A program made the position numbers and the translations under genes. A DNA stretch of 32,107 bases from Campylobacter sp. (GTDB taxonomy: Bacteria > Campylobacterota > Campylobacteria > Campylobacterales > Campylobacteraceae). The DNA lies in contig NZ_JAUMZG010000017.1 of assembly GCF_030528245.1 (NCBI RefSeq), forward strand, positions 1 to 32,107, read 5' to 3'. Under the pieces are notes generated by a model that saw only the letters and a program-made list of their open reading frames with translations, made no database searches and was not told the DNA's origin. Below, piece after piece: positions 1-8,989 of this stretch (position 1 is its first letter; the number at the start of each line of letters is the position of its first letter).

Positions 1-54
1 AGCAAAATGTGCTCAGACTCCTCCAGTGAGGCTGGGATTTATTTTCTGCTGCTC
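1..54. other. Unassigned edge sequence
   Basis: These 54 bases lie after the pepP stop codon. They contain only a small dyad CCTC-CAGT-GAGG. One plus-strand frame is open through the edge, but nothing identifies it. I cannot assign it. Confidence 0.3.
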
Positions 55-1836
55 TTAAATTCCCCGCGTTCTTAGCCTTAGCCATTCTAAGGCTTTTGGC
101 TCATCTTGCAGATGCGGGGCGAGTTTCTCAAACACCTCCTGATGGTAGGCATTAAGCCAAGCTTTCTCTTTGTCATCAAGCAAATTCGCATCGATGCAGC
201 GTGGTTCAAAGGGACAAAGCGTCACAGGCTTGAAGCGCAAAAATTCCCCAAAGGCTGTATTTTTAGGACTTTCCACCCTAGCGTTGATCACCAAATTTTC
301 AAGCCTCACACCCCACTTACCTGCCTTATAAATTCCGGGCTCTATGGAGCTTAGCATCCCCTCCTTGGCCCTCGTTTTTTCAAGCACGGGCGCAAAATAC
401 GAAAGCACTTGCGGGCCCTCGTGGACATTGAGAAAATAACCCACCCCGTGTCCTGTGCCATGCATGTAGTCAAGCTGCTCCTCCCACAAAGGCGCCCGAG
501 TGATGGCATCCAGAAGCGGCATGGCGATATCCTTAGGGAAAATCGTCCGTGAAATCGCAATGTGCGCCTTCAAAACCAAAGTATAATCGCGAATCTGCTC
601 CTGGTTTAAATTCCCCACAGGCACGACCCTCGTGATGTCCGTCGTGCCGTTTTTATACTGACCGCCCGAGTCGATGAGCAAAAAGCCATCGCCTTCTATC
701 TTCAGGCACTTCCCCCTTTCTGCCTTATAATGCGGGAAGGCGCCATTGCCCTTAAAGGCCGCTATGGTCGCAAAACTATTGCTGATATAATGCTCGCCTC
801 TAGCCCTGAATGCGCTGACCTTCGTATCAATATCCACCTCATCCACGCTCTCACCTCTTGCCAAAGCCTCCTCCAGCCAAGCAAAAAAGCGGCACAAGGC
901 CACCCCGTCCTCGATCATCGCCCCCTCGATGTGAGCGATTTCTTTCGCGCTTTTGATGGCCTTCAAATGCGTGCTGGGATTGATTTCCTCCACCAGCTCC
1001 ACACTAGAATTTAACCCCCCCACGAGCAAGGCCGTCATCTTGGACGGCTCGATCAGCAGGGTGGTGTCTTTTAGCTTTTCAAGCTCACAAAGCACCCCAT
1101 CATAGGGGGCCAAAAAAATGCCCTCACCCTCAAGCCTGGCCCTTAAATTTTCTGGCACCTTCGCCCCATCCACAAAGAGCAAGGCTCTATCCTGCTCTAT
1201 CAGCAAGTGGCTCAAAAAAACGGGATTATACTCCACATCGCCGCCGCGTAAATTCGTAAGATAAGCGATGTCATCAAGGCTTGAAATGAGATGATTCAAG
1301 GCGCCAAGCTCACGCATTTTCTCACGCACGAGGGCGATTTTCTCCCCAGCGCTTTGGGCGCAGTACTCCTCCTCGTGAGCGTAAATTGGCACCCTAGGAA
1401 GGGGGGGGCGATCCGGCCAAAGAGGGGCAATTAAATCGCAATGCTTCAGGGTGCAAAAAGGATCAAGCTCTCTTTTTAGCGCTAAATTCAGCACGGAAAA
1501 ATCACTGCCTAAAATTCGATCCTTGTCTAAATTTTTCTTGATCCAATTTTGAAAAGTGTTTTCCCTATCTTGTTTTTGCAGAGCTATGCCGCTTCCCTCA
1601 AGCTGCTTTTGCGCCTGCAACCAATAGCGCCCATCTGCCCACAAATAAGCCTCTTTTTGCGTAAAAAGCAGGGTCCCAACCGAGCCCTGAAAGCCGCTTA
1701 AAAAATCCTTCACCTTGTAATGATCGCACAAATATTCACTCAAATGCGCATCCGCACTCACCACAAGATAGGCATCCAAGCCGTTTTTTCGCATGGCCTC
1801 TCGCAGTTTTTCCACCCTCTTGGCAAACGCACTCAT
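55..1836 (-). CDS. pepP: Xaa-Pro aminopeptidase (aminopeptidase P, M24B family)
   Basis: This cytosolic metallopeptidase removes the N-terminal residue from peptides with proline in second position. The 593-residue protein has the long, three-part aminopeptidase P layout: two creatinase-like N-terminal domains (about residues 8-140 and 165-300), then a pita-bread M24 catalytic domain. The metal ligands are visible: the Asp of LLIDSGG, the Asp of GTTDITR, the His of HGTGHGVG, the Glu of SIEPGIY and the Glu of VRLENL. I chose the ATG at 1836 rather than the GTG at 1839 because GGAGG lies 7 bases upstream. It follows the POT transporter gene with a 15-base gap, which suggests one operon for peptide uptake and breakdown. 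The coding strand carries a run of eight C residues (1401-1408). The family call is firm; the gene symbol is by family. Confidence 0.93.
   Translation of the reverse strand: MSAFAKRVEKLREAMRKNGLDAYLVVSADAHLSEYLCDHYKVKDFLSGFQGSVGTLLFTQKEAYLWADGRYWLQAQKQLEGSGIALQKQDRENTFQNWIKKNLDKDRILGSDFSVLNLALKRELDPFCTLKHCDLIAPLWPDRPPLPRVPIYAHEEEYCAQSAGEKIALVREKMRELGALNHLISSLDDIAYLTNLRGGDVEYNPVFLSHLLIEQDRALLFVDGAKVPENLRARLEGEGIFLAPYDGVLCELEKLKDTTLLIEPSKMTALLVGGLNSSVELVEEINPSTHLKAIKSAKEIAHIEGAMIEDGVALCRFFAWLEEALARGESVDEVDIDTKVSAFRARGEHYISNSFATIAAFKGNGAFPHYKAERGKCLKIEGDGFLLIDSGGQYKNGTTDITRVVPVGNLNQEQIRDYTLVLKAHIAISRTIFPKDIAMPLLDAITRAPLWEEQLDYMHGTGHGVGYFLNVHEGPQVLSYFAPVLEKTRAKEGMLSSIEPGIYKAGKWGVRLENLVINARVESPKNTAFGEFLRFKPVTLCPFEPRCIDANLLDDKEKAWLNAYHQEVFEKLAPHLQDEPKALEWLRLRTRGI
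1401..1408. repeat. G8/C8 homopolymer tract inside pepP
   Basis: Eight consecutive G on the plus strand (C on the coding strand) lie in the Arg-Pro-Pro-Leu-Pro segment between the two N-terminal domains of the aminopeptidase. The reading frame is open in this sequence. Tracts of about this length or longer are the substrate of phase variation in Campylobacter. At eight bases it is near the lower limit. Confidence 0.6.
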
Positions 1837-1851
1837 CACAAACCCTCCAAA

Positions 1852-3405
1852 TTACTTTTCTAATTTTTTTATAAATTTTTTAAGGATTAAAAGCACCACA
1901 GCCACGCCAAATAAAATCCACACGCATTGATAAAATAAATCAGGCAGGGTGGCTAAATTTTCTTCATTAGCATGGCCGCCGATGAGTCCGGCTAGGACAT
2001 TGCCCACCGAGATGCTTACAAACCAAAGTCCCATGACTTGAGATTTGATGATTTTTGGGGCGATTTTTGTCATTATGGATAGTCCCACAGGCGAGAGACA
2101 AAGCTCACCCAGGGTCAAAAACAAAAGGCTCACCACCAGCCACCAAGGGGATGCCAGGGCTGCATTTCCAGCGGCTATAGCGCTTGTGGCACTCTCGGCA
2201 CCGCCATTATTTGAAAGTAAAGATGAAGTCGCTAAAGCCATAAGCAAAAAGCCCATCCCAGCACCAACAAGGCCTAGAGAAAATTTAGTTAGTGATGAAA
2301 GCTCTAAATTTTTCTTCGCTAAATAAACCCAAATCGCCCCAATCACAGGCGCTAAAAGTATGATGAAAAGGGAGTTAATGGACTGAAACCATACGGTTGG
2401 AATTTCATAATTAAAAACCATTTTGTCGGTGAGCCTATCGGCGAAAAAATTATAAGTAGTGTATTGTTGCTCAAACACCGACCAAAACACGGCCGCAGCG
2501 AAAAATAACACCACAAAAAGCACTAAATTTTTCTTTTCATCTTTTGTAAGAGAGGTCAAAAAGAAAAGATAAAGAAAATAAAGCCCAGCACACCATAAAA
2601 TCACCATGGTCATACTTTTTGCAATGGCGACGGGATTGAGATTTATCGCACCACTTATACTTAAAATCGCAACTCCCACAAGTACCACAAAAAACACAGC
2701 GATGAAATAAGGGGCATTTTTATTATATTTAGTCGCTTTATCCCAAGCCTCGTCCATTCCGACTTTTTCGTTAAATTCCTTAAAATCAGGCACGGCCTTA
2801 AAGGCAAAAATTACTAACGCAATCAACATGCCAATGCCCCCAGCGCCAAAGCCCAAGTGCCAGCCGTATTCTGTCTGCAAAAAGCCCGTCACCAAAGGCG
2901 CCAGAAAGCCGCCGATATTGATCCCCATGTAAAAAATGGTAAAGCCCGAATCGCGTCTTGGGTCGTTCTTATCATACATCATGCCCACCATCACAGAGGA
3001 GCAGGTCTTAAAAAGTCCCGTGCCAAGCACAATCAAAGCAAGTCCCACAAAAAATAAGGGAGCGTTAAAATACGACAAGGCGATACTCAAATGTCCCAAA
3101 GCAATGAGAATGCACCCGATAAAAACCGCCCTTTTTTGCCCCAAAAAATTATCCGCAATCCAGCCACCCGGCAGGGCCGCCAAATAAATACAGCCTCCAA
3201 AAATTCCAGCGATGGCCGCAGCTTCTTCCTTACTCATACCAAGTCCGCCGCTTAATAGGGTCGCGCTCATAAAAAGCACGAGCAGGGGTCTGATGCCGTA
3301 GAAGGAAAAACGCTCCCAAAGCTCAGTGGCTGAGAGGGCAAAGAGTGGCTTAGGATGTCCTAAAAATGCCCGATCAAGCTCTTGATTTTTTTGTTTTTCT
3401 TGCAT
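1852..3405 (-). CDS. Proton-dependent oligopeptide (POT/PTR2) transporter
   Basis: This inner-membrane symporter of the major facilitator superfamily imports di- and tripeptides with protons. The 517-residue sequence is almost entirely hydrophobic helices (about 12-14). It carries the POT ExxER motif at residues 28-32 (ELWERF), the GGWIADNFLG loop after the second helix and the PTR2 signature around FYMGINIGGFLAP. A central FEQQ motif is also typical. The start at 3405 has AGGA five bases upstream. The in-frame ATG further upstream at 3447 has no ribosome site and would overlap the promoter. It is most likely the homologue of the C. jejuni peptide transporter next to the aminopeptidase gene. 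Substrate specificity cannot be read from the sequence. Confidence 0.93.
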   Translation of the reverse strand: MQEKQKNQELDRAFLGHPKPLFALSATELWERFSFYGIRPLLVLFMSATLLSGGLGMSKEEAAAIAGIFGGCIYLAALPGGWIADNFLGQKRAVFIGCILIALGHLSIALSYFNAPLFFVGLALIVLGTGLFKTCSSVMVGMMYDKNDPRRDSGFTIFYMGINIGGFLAPLVTGFLQTEYGWHLGFGAGGIGMLIALVIFAFKAVPDFKEFNEKVGMDEAWDKATKYNKNAPYFIAVFFVVLVGVAILSISGAINLNPVAIAKSMTMVILWCAGLYFLYLFFLTSLTKDEKKNLVLFVVLFFAAAVFWSVFEQQYTTYNFFADRLTDKMVFNYEIPTVWFQSINSLFIILLAPVIGAIWVYLAKKNLELSSLTKFSLGLVGAGMGFLLMALATSSLLSNNGGAESATSAIAAGNAALASPWWLVVSLLFLTLGELCLSPVGLSIMTKIAPKIIKSQVMGLWFVSISVGNVLAGLIGGHANEENLATLPDLFYQCVWILFGVAVVLLILKKFIKKLEK

Positions 3406-3435
3406 GTTTTTCCTTTTTTTTAAAATTTGAGGCTG

Positions 3436-3456
3436 ATTATAGTGCAAAAATTGTAT
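3436..3456 (-). promoter_or_regulatory. Sigma-70 promoter of the POT transporter gene
   Basis: On the minus strand a perfect TATAAT (3436-3441) is preceded by a T-rich stretch ending in TTTTTG, the extended -16 element usual for Campylobacter sigma-70 promoters. It lies about 30 bases before the start codon at 3405. Confidence 0.65.
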
Positions 3457-3532
3457 CTTTTCGTAATGTTTGTATTAATTCTGGCTTAAATCTTAGCACC
3501 CTCGTCACTCCTGCTTAGCCCCTCAAAAAGCG

Positions 3533-4090
3533 TCATTTTAGGACTACGAACTGCAAATTCAAATGAAGGCTTAGGGCTAGGGATTTTGTGTTTTGAAATT
3601 TGATGCTTTCAAAAACAAAAACAAGGTGTGAATTTTCAAGCTCTTGGATGAAAAATAAAAGCTCAGAAAACTCTCCATTAAGCTCCAAATTCAAGCGATG
3701 TCTTTGGAAGAAATCGCCATCTTCGTAAGAATTTTGCAAATTTTTAAGAATCAAGCCGTATTTTTTACTCAAAAGCTCTATAAAATCCAAGTAATCCTCA
3801 TAATTTTTAGCAAAAATCATCAAGCTTTTTTGATGATTTCTAAGGCTTAAATTTTGCGCATCAATCTCGATTTTTAGGTCATTTTTTCTTCGCATCAAAT
3901 CATTGATCTGTGCCTTTTTTTCCTGTAAATTTTCAACATTCAAGCTAGCAATTTCCTCCACAAAATGCTCGAAAAAATTCTCATAAAATTTAAGGGCTAA
4001 AAAAATTCCCAAGATCCCCATCAAAATCGCGAAAAAGATCTTTTCTCTTAAATTTAAATTCTCCAAATATGTTACAAAATTACCCATCAT
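3533..4090 (-). CDS. PilO/GspM-like bitopic membrane protein
   Basis: The function is not established. The protein of about 185 residues has a short cytoplasmic N-terminus, one membrane helix (about residues 18-36, FFAILMGILGIFLALKF), a charged coiled coil (about 45-105) and a small C-terminal alpha/beta domain. This is the layout of PilO/GspM, an inner-membrane assembly-platform subunit of type IV pilus and type II secretion machines. It directly follows and overlaps the GspL-like gene, the usual gspL-gspM or pilN-pilO order. Three in-frame starts (TTG 4093, ATG 4090, ATG 4087) lie together behind GGAG; 4087 has the best spacing, and the difference is only one residue. The call rests on architecture and gene order, not on clear sequence similarity. 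Confidence 0.6.
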   Translation of the reverse strand: MMGNFVTYLENLNLREKIFFAILMGILGIFLALKFYENFFEHFVEEIASLNVENLQEKKAQINDLMRRKNDLKIEIDAQNLSLRNHQKSLMIFAKNYEDYLDFIELLSKKYGLILKNLQNSYEDGDFFQRHRLNLELNGEFSELLFFIQELENSHLVFVFESIKFQNTKSLALSLHLNLQFVVLK

Positions 4091-5210
4091 CAAACTCCAA
4101 TTTCAGGCTTTTGCCCTCAGCGTTTAAAAGCTTAAGATTCTTTCGTTTTTCTAAGCCCTCCAAGGCTTTTTTGTGATCCGTTTCTGTATTGAAAACAAGC
4201 TCGATTTGTTGATTTTTAAGCTCAAAAAAAGAAATTTTAAGCGCGTTTTGCTCTAAAAAATCAAAAACACTCCAAAGCCTGCGACTCTCCTCCTTGCTCG
4301 GCTTAAAATGCGCAACCAAATCGCGCAGGATTTCTTCATTTTGCCCTAACAAAAGCGTGTTATTTTTATGCGTCCTGTTGAGCTCTTTTAAATTTTCTTC
4401 TAAGATTAGAACATCCTCGCTGAGTTTTTTCAAATCCGTCCTTAAATTTTCGTTATTTTGCTGAGTGATTTGATTTTGCACATATTGCGGATAATCTTTC
4501 AAAAACAACCCACCCAAAGTGCCTAAAAAACACATCAAAAACAAAATGATGCCCCCAACGATGGGCCCCAATTCCCAGCTTTTTTTGATAAAATTGGCCT
4601 CATTATTCAGGTGCTTCAGGCTTAGAAAACAAAGCTTTTGCAGAGCCTTATCCTCCCTCAAAACATCCTCAAGTCTCAAATGAGGGCAAAATTTCCCCTC
4701 AAAAAATCCTCCAAAATCAAAAACATCATTGAAGGTTAAAAAAATTTCGCTCTTATGCAGCTTTAAAAACTCCAAAACATGCCCCTTAGAGCCCAGAATC
4801 TCACCAAAAAATTCTTCCCTATTTTCCCTCAAGGCCAAGGCTTTGAGATTGAGTCTTGGTAGATTTTTTATGCCCCTCAGTCCCCCCTCATCAAAAAAGC
4901 AAACATAACTCAGCTCCTCGCCAAAAACCATCACGGCAAAATTCTTTTGCGGGATGAAATTTTCTCGGCTCAGCGCCCAAAAAATCAAAGGCTCAGGGTA
5001 GGCTAGGCTGAGTCCGCTAAGATTTTTGATGTGAGTGGTGAAGATGTGCGTTTTATCCCCGTGCCTGAAAATAGCGATTTGATAGTTAAAAATGGGGCTT
5101 AAATTCAGCTCATTCGTTACGGTTTCAAGCAAAAATTGCTCCTGCAACACCCCACTTTTTTGAGTGTAAAGCAACGCATCAAAGCCAATGAAGCTCTTAT
5201 TTTTTTTCAT
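4080..5210 (-). CDS. GspL/PilMN-like inner-membrane protein
   Basis: The function is not established. The 376-residue protein has a cytoplasmic region (about 1-215) with the strand pattern of an actin-like GspL/PilM domain, a single membrane helix (about 216-237), a coiled coil (about 245-300) and a periplasmic C-terminal domain that could be the small ferredoxin-like fold of GspL/PilN. This matches GspL of type II secretion systems, or a fusion of PilM and PilN. In Campylobacter such machines serve DNA uptake, and CtsX of C. jejuni is a comparable membrane protein. The gene overlaps the end of era by 14 bases and lacks a strong Shine-Dalgarno, so it is probably translationally coupled. It overlaps the next, PilO-like gene by 11 bases. 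The family call is an inference. Confidence 0.6.
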   Translation of the reverse strand: MKKNKSFIGFDALLYTQKSGVLQEQFLLETVTNELNLSPIFNYQIAIFRHGDKTHIFTTHIKNLSGLSLAYPEPLIFWALSRENFIPQKNFAVMVFGEELSYVCFFDEGGLRGIKNLPRLNLKALALRENREEFFGEILGSKGHVLEFLKLHKSEIFLTFNDVFDFGGFFEGKFCPHLRLEDVLREDKALQKLCFLSLKHLNNEANFIKKSWELGPIVGGIILFLMCFLGTLGGLFLKDYPQYVQNQITQQNNENLRTDLKKLSEDVLILEENLKELNRTHKNNTLLLGQNEEILRDLVAHFKPSKEESRRLWSVFDFLEQNALKISFFELKNQQIELVFNTETDHKKALEGLEKRKNLKLLNAEGKSLKLEFDDG

Positions 5211-6072
5211 CGAGTAAATTTTTTATGAATTCTTCATCTTTTCGCCAATGCTTTCTCACCACAACAAAAAGCCTTAAAAAAACCTTCACGCCCACGAGCT
5301 TGGCGATTTTAAGCCGTGCATCTCTGCCGATGCGCCGTATGCTGGAGCCGTTTTTGCCGATGATCATCATTTTGTGCGAGTTCGTGCCTGTGATGATTTG
5401 CGCCTCTATGCTCAAAAGCCCCGCCCCCTCCCTCACACTTTGCAACAAAACCTCGCTATCGTAGGGCAGCTCATCGCTTAAATTTTCATAAAGACTCTCC
5501 AAAATAAAGTCCCTAAAAAGCTCTTTTTCACTGCTGGGCGTGAGAAAACTGGGATCATAAAAATGCTCGTGCTGGGGTAGAAATTTCACCAAGGTATCCA
5601 AAAGGGGCTTTTTGTAGCTTTTTTGCTTGCAAGAATAGGGCACAATGGCCTCAAAATTCTGGCTGAATTTCGCATAAAGGGCGAGTTTTTCGAGCACGGT
5701 TTCGTTTTTAGCCAGATCGACCTTGTTGAGCACGATGATGTGGGGAATTTTAGGCTTCAGGGCTAAAAATTCCTCGTAAAATTTGAGCCCGTCAAAAACA
5801 CTCGCCACAAAAACGATCACATCACAATCCCCCATAGCCTTCATCGCGCTTTGTCTCAAAAGCTGATGAAATAGCGCCTCATTCTCGCAAAATCCCGGCG
5901 TATCGGTGAGGATGATTTGATCATCCCCCCGCATCACTATGGCTTTAATCTTGCGTCTGGTGGCATTTTGCTTGTGGGATACTAGGGCGATTTTTTCCTC
6001 AAGTAAAGAATTTATCAGCGTGCTTTTGCCAGCATTTGTTCGCCCCACAAGGCTCACAAAGCCACTCCTCAC
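5197..6072 (-). CDS. era: GTPase Era
   Basis: Era is an essential GTPase that binds 16S rRNA near its 3' end and helps mature the small ribosomal subunit. At 291 residues it has normal length. The G motifs are in order: G1 GRTNAGKST (10-18), G2 in the NATRRK loop, G3 DTPG (57-60), G4 NKVD (116-119) and a G5-like SCK. A C-terminal KH domain contains [13 protein letters not shown], which binds RNA. The start is GTG at 6072. It overlaps the hslU stop as GTGA, and the resulting N-terminus MRSGFVS aligns with the family. It is the fourth gene of the rplI-hslV-hslU-era unit. Confidence 0.97.
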   Translation of the reverse strand: MRSGFVSLVGRTNAGKSTLINSLLEEKIALVSHKQNATRRKIKAIVMRGDDQIILTDTPGFCENEALFHQLLRQSAMKAMGDCDVIVFVASVFDGLKFYEEFLALKPKIPHIIVLNKVDLAKNETVLEKLALYAKFSQNFEAIVPYSCKQKSYKKPLLDTLVKFLPQHEHFYDPSFLTPSSEKELFRDFILESLYENLSDELPYDSEVLLQSVREGAGLLSIEAQIITGTNSHKMMIIGKNGSSIRRIGRDARLKIAKLVGVKVFLRLFVVVRKHWRKDEEFIKNLLDEKK

Positions 6073-7388
6073 AAAATATACCTCGCCAAGTCTTTATTTT
6101 CCACGATGTCGCCAAGTTTTTCATCCACCATTTTTTTATCCACAACAAAGCTCTCCCCCGCATGCTCATCCGCCTCAAAGCTCAAATCCTCAAGCAGCTT
6201 TTCTATCACTGTGTGCAGTCTCCTAGCGCCTATGTCTTGCATTTCTTCATTGGCACGGGAGGCAATGGTGGCGATTTCTTTGATCGCCTCATCCTCAAAG
6301 GAAAGCTTTAAATTTTCGGTTTTTAAAAGCTCCTCATACTGCCTCAAAAGTGAATTTTTAGGGCGGGTCAAAATGGCATACAAAGCCTCACCATCAAGGC
6401 TATCAAGCTCCACTCTAAGCGGAAAGCGTCCTTGCAGTTCTGGAATCAAGTCGCTAGGCTTGCTAAGATGAAAAGCACCCGCCGCGATGAAAAGAATGTG
6501 ATCGGTCTTCAAAGTGCCAAGCTTGGTTTGCACGCTAGAGCCCTCCACGATGGGCAGCAAATCCCTCTGCACTCCCTCCCTGCTAGGATCCTGTCTGGTA
6601 GAATTCCCACCAGAAACGACAATTTTATCGATCTCATCGATGAAGATGATCCCCTCGTTCTCCGCCCGCCTCAAGGCCTCATCCTTCATACCCTCCGCGT
6701 CTAAAATTTTATCCACAGCCTCGCTTTTCAGGGCATTTTTGGCGTCCTTAATCTTCATTTCTTTTTTGACTTTTTTGCTGCCCACGCCTATGACCTTAAC
6801 GATATCTTGCATAGCATTCATCTCTGGGGGGAGGTTGGGGTTAGCGTCAAACATATTTTGCGAAAGCTCAAGCTCGATCACACTCTCGTCCAAATCCCCA
6901 TTTTGAAGCTTGGTTCGCATTTTTTCCAGACTATTTTTATACTCCTCTTGCTTTTCCTCGCTCACGCCCTTAGGAAGCGGGGGGAGAAGCTTTTCTAAAA
7001 TTCTATTTTCTATAAATTCGTCAATTTTTTCTCGATTCTTTTCTCTCTGCTCATTTTTGACCAAATTCAAGGCAGCATTGGCCAGATCTCGCACCATACT
7101 TTCCACATCACGCCCCACAAAGCCCACCTCGGTATACTTACTGGCCTCTATTTTGATGAAGGGAAAGCCCATCATTTTAGCAAGGCGCCTGGCTATCTCA
7201 GTCTTTCCCACGCCTGTTGAGCCTATCATCAAAATATTTTTAGGCATGATGTCATCTTGAAGCTCAGGACTCAAAAGCATTCTGCGATAGCGATTTCTTA
7301 GGGCTATGGCGATGATTTTTTTCGCCTGCCTTTGCCCGATGATGTAATCGTCTAAAAATTTCACAATCTCTTTTGGGGTTAAATTCAT
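6069..7388 (-). CDS. hslU: ATP-dependent protease ATPase subunit HslU (ClpY)
   Basis: HslU is the AAA+ unfoldase that feeds substrates into the HslV peptidase. The 439-residue protein has Walker A GSTGVGKT (about 56-63), Walker B IIFIDEID, the arginine-finger segment [11 protein letters not shown] and the sensor-2 region GARRLHT. It ends in ARYIL, the hydrophobic tail that docks into HslV in this family. An I-domain rich in charged residues lies between the Walker motifs. The start ATG shares its A with the hslV stop (TGATG), so translation is coupled and both subunits are probably made in balanced amounts. The GTG at 7391 would overlap further and is less likely. Confidence 0.97.
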   Translation of the reverse strand: MNLTPKEIVKFLDDYIIGQRQAKKIIAIALRNRYRRMLLSPELQDDIMPKNILMIGSTGVGKTEIARRLAKMMGFPFIKIEASKYTEVGFVGRDVESMVRDLANAALNLVKNEQREKNREKIDEFIENRILEKLLPPLPKGVSEEKQEEYKNSLEKMRTKLQNGDLDESVIELELSQNMFDANPNLPPEMNAMQDIVKVIGVGSKKVKKEMKIKDAKNALKSEAVDKILDAEGMKDEALRRAENEGIIFIDEIDKIVVSGGNSTRQDPSREGVQRDLLPIVEGSSVQTKLGTLKTDHILFIAAGAFHLSKPSDLIPELQGRFPLRVELDSLDGEALYAILTRPKNSLLRQYEELLKTENLKLSFEDEAIKEIATIASRANEEMQDIGARRLHTVIEKLLEDLSFEADEHAGESFVVDKKMVDEKLGDIVENKDLARYIL

Positions 7389-7927
7389 CACTCATCCTCT
7401 ATCGCGTAAGTTTTAATGTTTGTATTGGTATAAATGCAAATTTCGCCCGCAATCTCAAGACTCGATCTCACCAGCTCCTCTTCATCAAGAGCGGCATGTT
7501 TTTTCAGGGCTCTGGCGGCGGATAGGGCGTAGTTGCCTCCGCTACCGATCGCGGCGATTTGCCCGTCCTCTGGCTCCACCACATCACCCGTGCCCGAGAG
7601 TAAAAAAATGTGCTTTCTATCCAAAACCAGCATCATCGCCTCAAGCTTACGCAAATACTTATCTTTACGCCATTCTTTAGAAAAATCGATCGCCGCTTTA
7701 AGTAGGTCGCCCTTGGAGCTTTGAAGCAGATTTTCAAACATATCGAAAAGATTGAAGGCATCCGCCGTGCTACCTGCAAAGCCCGCCAAAACTCTGCCAC
7801 CATCGAGCTTTCTGATCTTCACAGCATTGCCCTTAAGCACGGTGTTTCCAAAGCTCACCTGCCCATCGCCACCAATGACGGATTTGCTCTTGCCCTTGTA
7901 GGCCAAAATGGTCGTTGCGTGAAACAT
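7388..7927 (-). CDS. hslV: ATP-dependent protease proteolytic subunit HslV
   Basis: HslV is the proteasome-like N-terminal threonine protease that forms the chamber capped by HslU. The 179-residue sequence carries the family blocks [40 protein letters not shown] and [18 protein letters not shown]. Unlike E. coli HslV, where the catalytic Thr follows the initiator Met, this one begins MFHA-TT, so four residues must be removed to free the active Thr5. The C. jejuni and H. pylori proteins start in the same way. The ATG at 7927 shares its A with the rplI stop (TGATG); the in-frame GTG at 7930 is less likely. Confidence 0.97.
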   Translation of the reverse strand: MFHATTILAYKGKSKSVIGGDGQVSFGNTVLKGNAVKIRKLDGGRVLAGFAGSTADAFNLFDMFENLLQSSKGDLLKAAIDFSKEWRKDKYLRKLEAMMLVLDRKHIFLLSGTGDVVEPEDGQIAAIGSGGNYALSAARALKKHAALDEEELVRSSLEIAGEICIYTNTNIKTYAIEDE

Positions 7928-8370
7928 CACTCCGCCTTCACTTCAATCCTAAAGCGGCCGTGTATGGCGTGCCCCAGCTTCACACCCACCTCGTGCAATC
8001 CTAGCGTTTTGATGGTATCGCACTCAAGGCTTTTTTTATCCAGCTCTATGTTTTTCTGATCTTTTAGAGCTGTGGCGATGTCCTCTTTCGTAACCCCGCC
8101 AAACAAAGCACCTTTCGCCCCCACAGGCTTTTTAAGCTCCAAAATCACGCTCTCAAGCTCGCTTTTGAGTTTTTCTAAATTCGCAAGCTCAAAGCGCAAA
8201 TTTTCAGCCTCTTTTTTCTTATCACTTTCATACTTTCTCAGCACTTCAGTCGTGGCCGCTTTTGCAAAGCCCTTAGCGATGAGAAAATTCTGCCCGTAGC
8301 CGTCCTTGACCTCCTTAACCTCTCCAGCCTTACCCAAAGCTTTCACATTCTTGATGAGCAACACTTTCAT
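7927..8370 (-). CDS. rplI: 50S ribosomal protein L9
   Basis: L9 binds 23S rRNA at the base of the L1 stalk. The 147-residue protein begins [17 protein letters not shown] and continues with [11 protein letters not shown], the hallmark N-terminal RNA-binding domain. A long charged helix (about 50-75) and a C-terminal globular domain follow. The start at 8370 has GAGGA six to seven bases upstream; an in-frame ATG at 8436 has no such site and lies upstream of the promoter. It heads the run rplI-hslV-hslU-era, and possibly the GspL/PilO-like genes, POT transporter and pepP lie further down the same strand. It is not with rpsF/rpsR here. Confidence 0.96.
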   Translation of the reverse strand: MKVLLIKNVKALGKAGEVKEVKDGYGQNFLIAKGFAKAATTEVLRKYESDKKKEAENLRFELANLEKLKSELESVILELKKPVGAKGALFGGVTKEDIATALKDQKNIELDKKSLECDTIKTLGLHEVGVKLGHAIHGRFRIEVKAE

Positions 8371-8405
8371 TTTGATCCTCTTAAACTTAGGTTGTAAAGA
8401 TTTGT

Positions 8406-8411
8406 ATTTTA
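8406..8411 (-). promoter_or_regulatory. Probable -10 box of the rplI-hslVU-era operon
   Basis: The minus strand reads TAAAAT in an AT-rich context about 35 bases before the rplI start codon. No other good -10 box lies closer. This is the likely promoter for the whole overlapped operon. No clear -35 element is visible, which is normal for Campylobacter. Confidence 0.45.
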
Positions 8412-8466
8412 TCAAATTAAAATATATAAAATTCATAAATTTAATAATTTCAGTATCTTTGCGGAT

Positions 8467-8490
8467 AATTTATTCAAGTTTGAATAAATT
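8467..8490. promoter_or_regulatory. Perfect 11-bp-arm inverted repeat between divergent genes
   Basis: The arms AATTTATTCAA and TTGAATAAATT are exact inverted copies separated by two bases (GT). The dyad lies in the 176-base region between rplI (minus) and the thioesterase gene (plus). It is not at the end of any gene, so it is better explained as an operator or protein-binding site than as a terminator. I cannot name the binding protein. Confidence 0.5.
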
Positions 8491-8546
8491 TTTTAAGTAT
8501 TTTAATATTTTTGAATGGTGCTGTAAAATATAAGGAGTAAATTTTT

Positions 8547-8951
8547 ATGAACAACATGGGAGAACCGAAATTAAAAATAGTCGCTATGCCAAGCGATACT
8601 AATCCTGCGGGCAATATTTTTGGCGGCTGGATCTTGTCGCAAATTGACCTTGCTGGAGCCATCGCCGCAAGAGAACTCGCGCCAGAAAGAGTCGTAACCA
8701 TCTCAATGGACAAGGTCGTTTTCAAGCAGCCTGTTTTTGTGGGCGATATACTTTCTTGCTATGCGAAAATTCTCAACGTAGGCAACACCTCCATCAATGT
8801 CCGAGTTGAAGTTGTCGTCCAAAGGATCGATGAGCTAGGCTGTGCCTCCTGCATACGCGTAACCTCAGCTCTGGTAAGCTATGTGAGTGTGGATAAGGGG
8901 GGCAAAAAAAAGCCTATCAGTAGTGAGCTAAAAAAAATTCACGGCTTTTAG
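8547..8951 (+). CDS. Acyl-CoA thioesterase, hotdog fold (YciA-like)
   Basis: This cytosolic enzyme hydrolyses acyl-CoA to free acid and CoA. The 134-residue single hotdog domain has the family motif NIFGGWILSQID near its N-terminus (the Asn and Asp that shape the active site) and a second block VVTISMDKVVFKQPVFVGD. It matches the C. jejuni enzyme Cj0915, whose structure has been reported as a hexamer. The start has AAGGAGT about nine bases upstream. It is the only plus-strand gene among some 21 kb of minus-strand genes, and its G and C content on the coding strand is nearly equal, unlike its neighbours. A -10-like TAATAT lies at 8503-8508. It converges on ybdD with a 38-base gap and no clear terminator. 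Confidence 0.92.
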   Translation: MNNMGEPKLKIVAMPSDTNPAGNIFGGWILSQIDLAGAIAARELAPERVVTISMDKVVFKQPVFVGDILSCYAKILNVGNTSINVRVEVVVQRIDELGCASCIRVTSALVSYVSVDKGGKKKPISSELKKIHGF

Positions 8952-8989
8952 CTCAAATTGTCCAGCGAAACCTCCGCTCTAAAAGGCTA

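Noticed and set aside
730-1014. Plus-strand open frame inside pepP, and many similar frames elsewhere
   Set aside because: They are out-of-frame shadows of well-supported genes without any recognisable domain.
8524-8529. TAAAAT as the -10 box of the thioesterase gene
   Set aside because: Transcription would then start within or after the Shine-Dalgarno at 8532-8538; TAATAT at 8503-8508 fits better.
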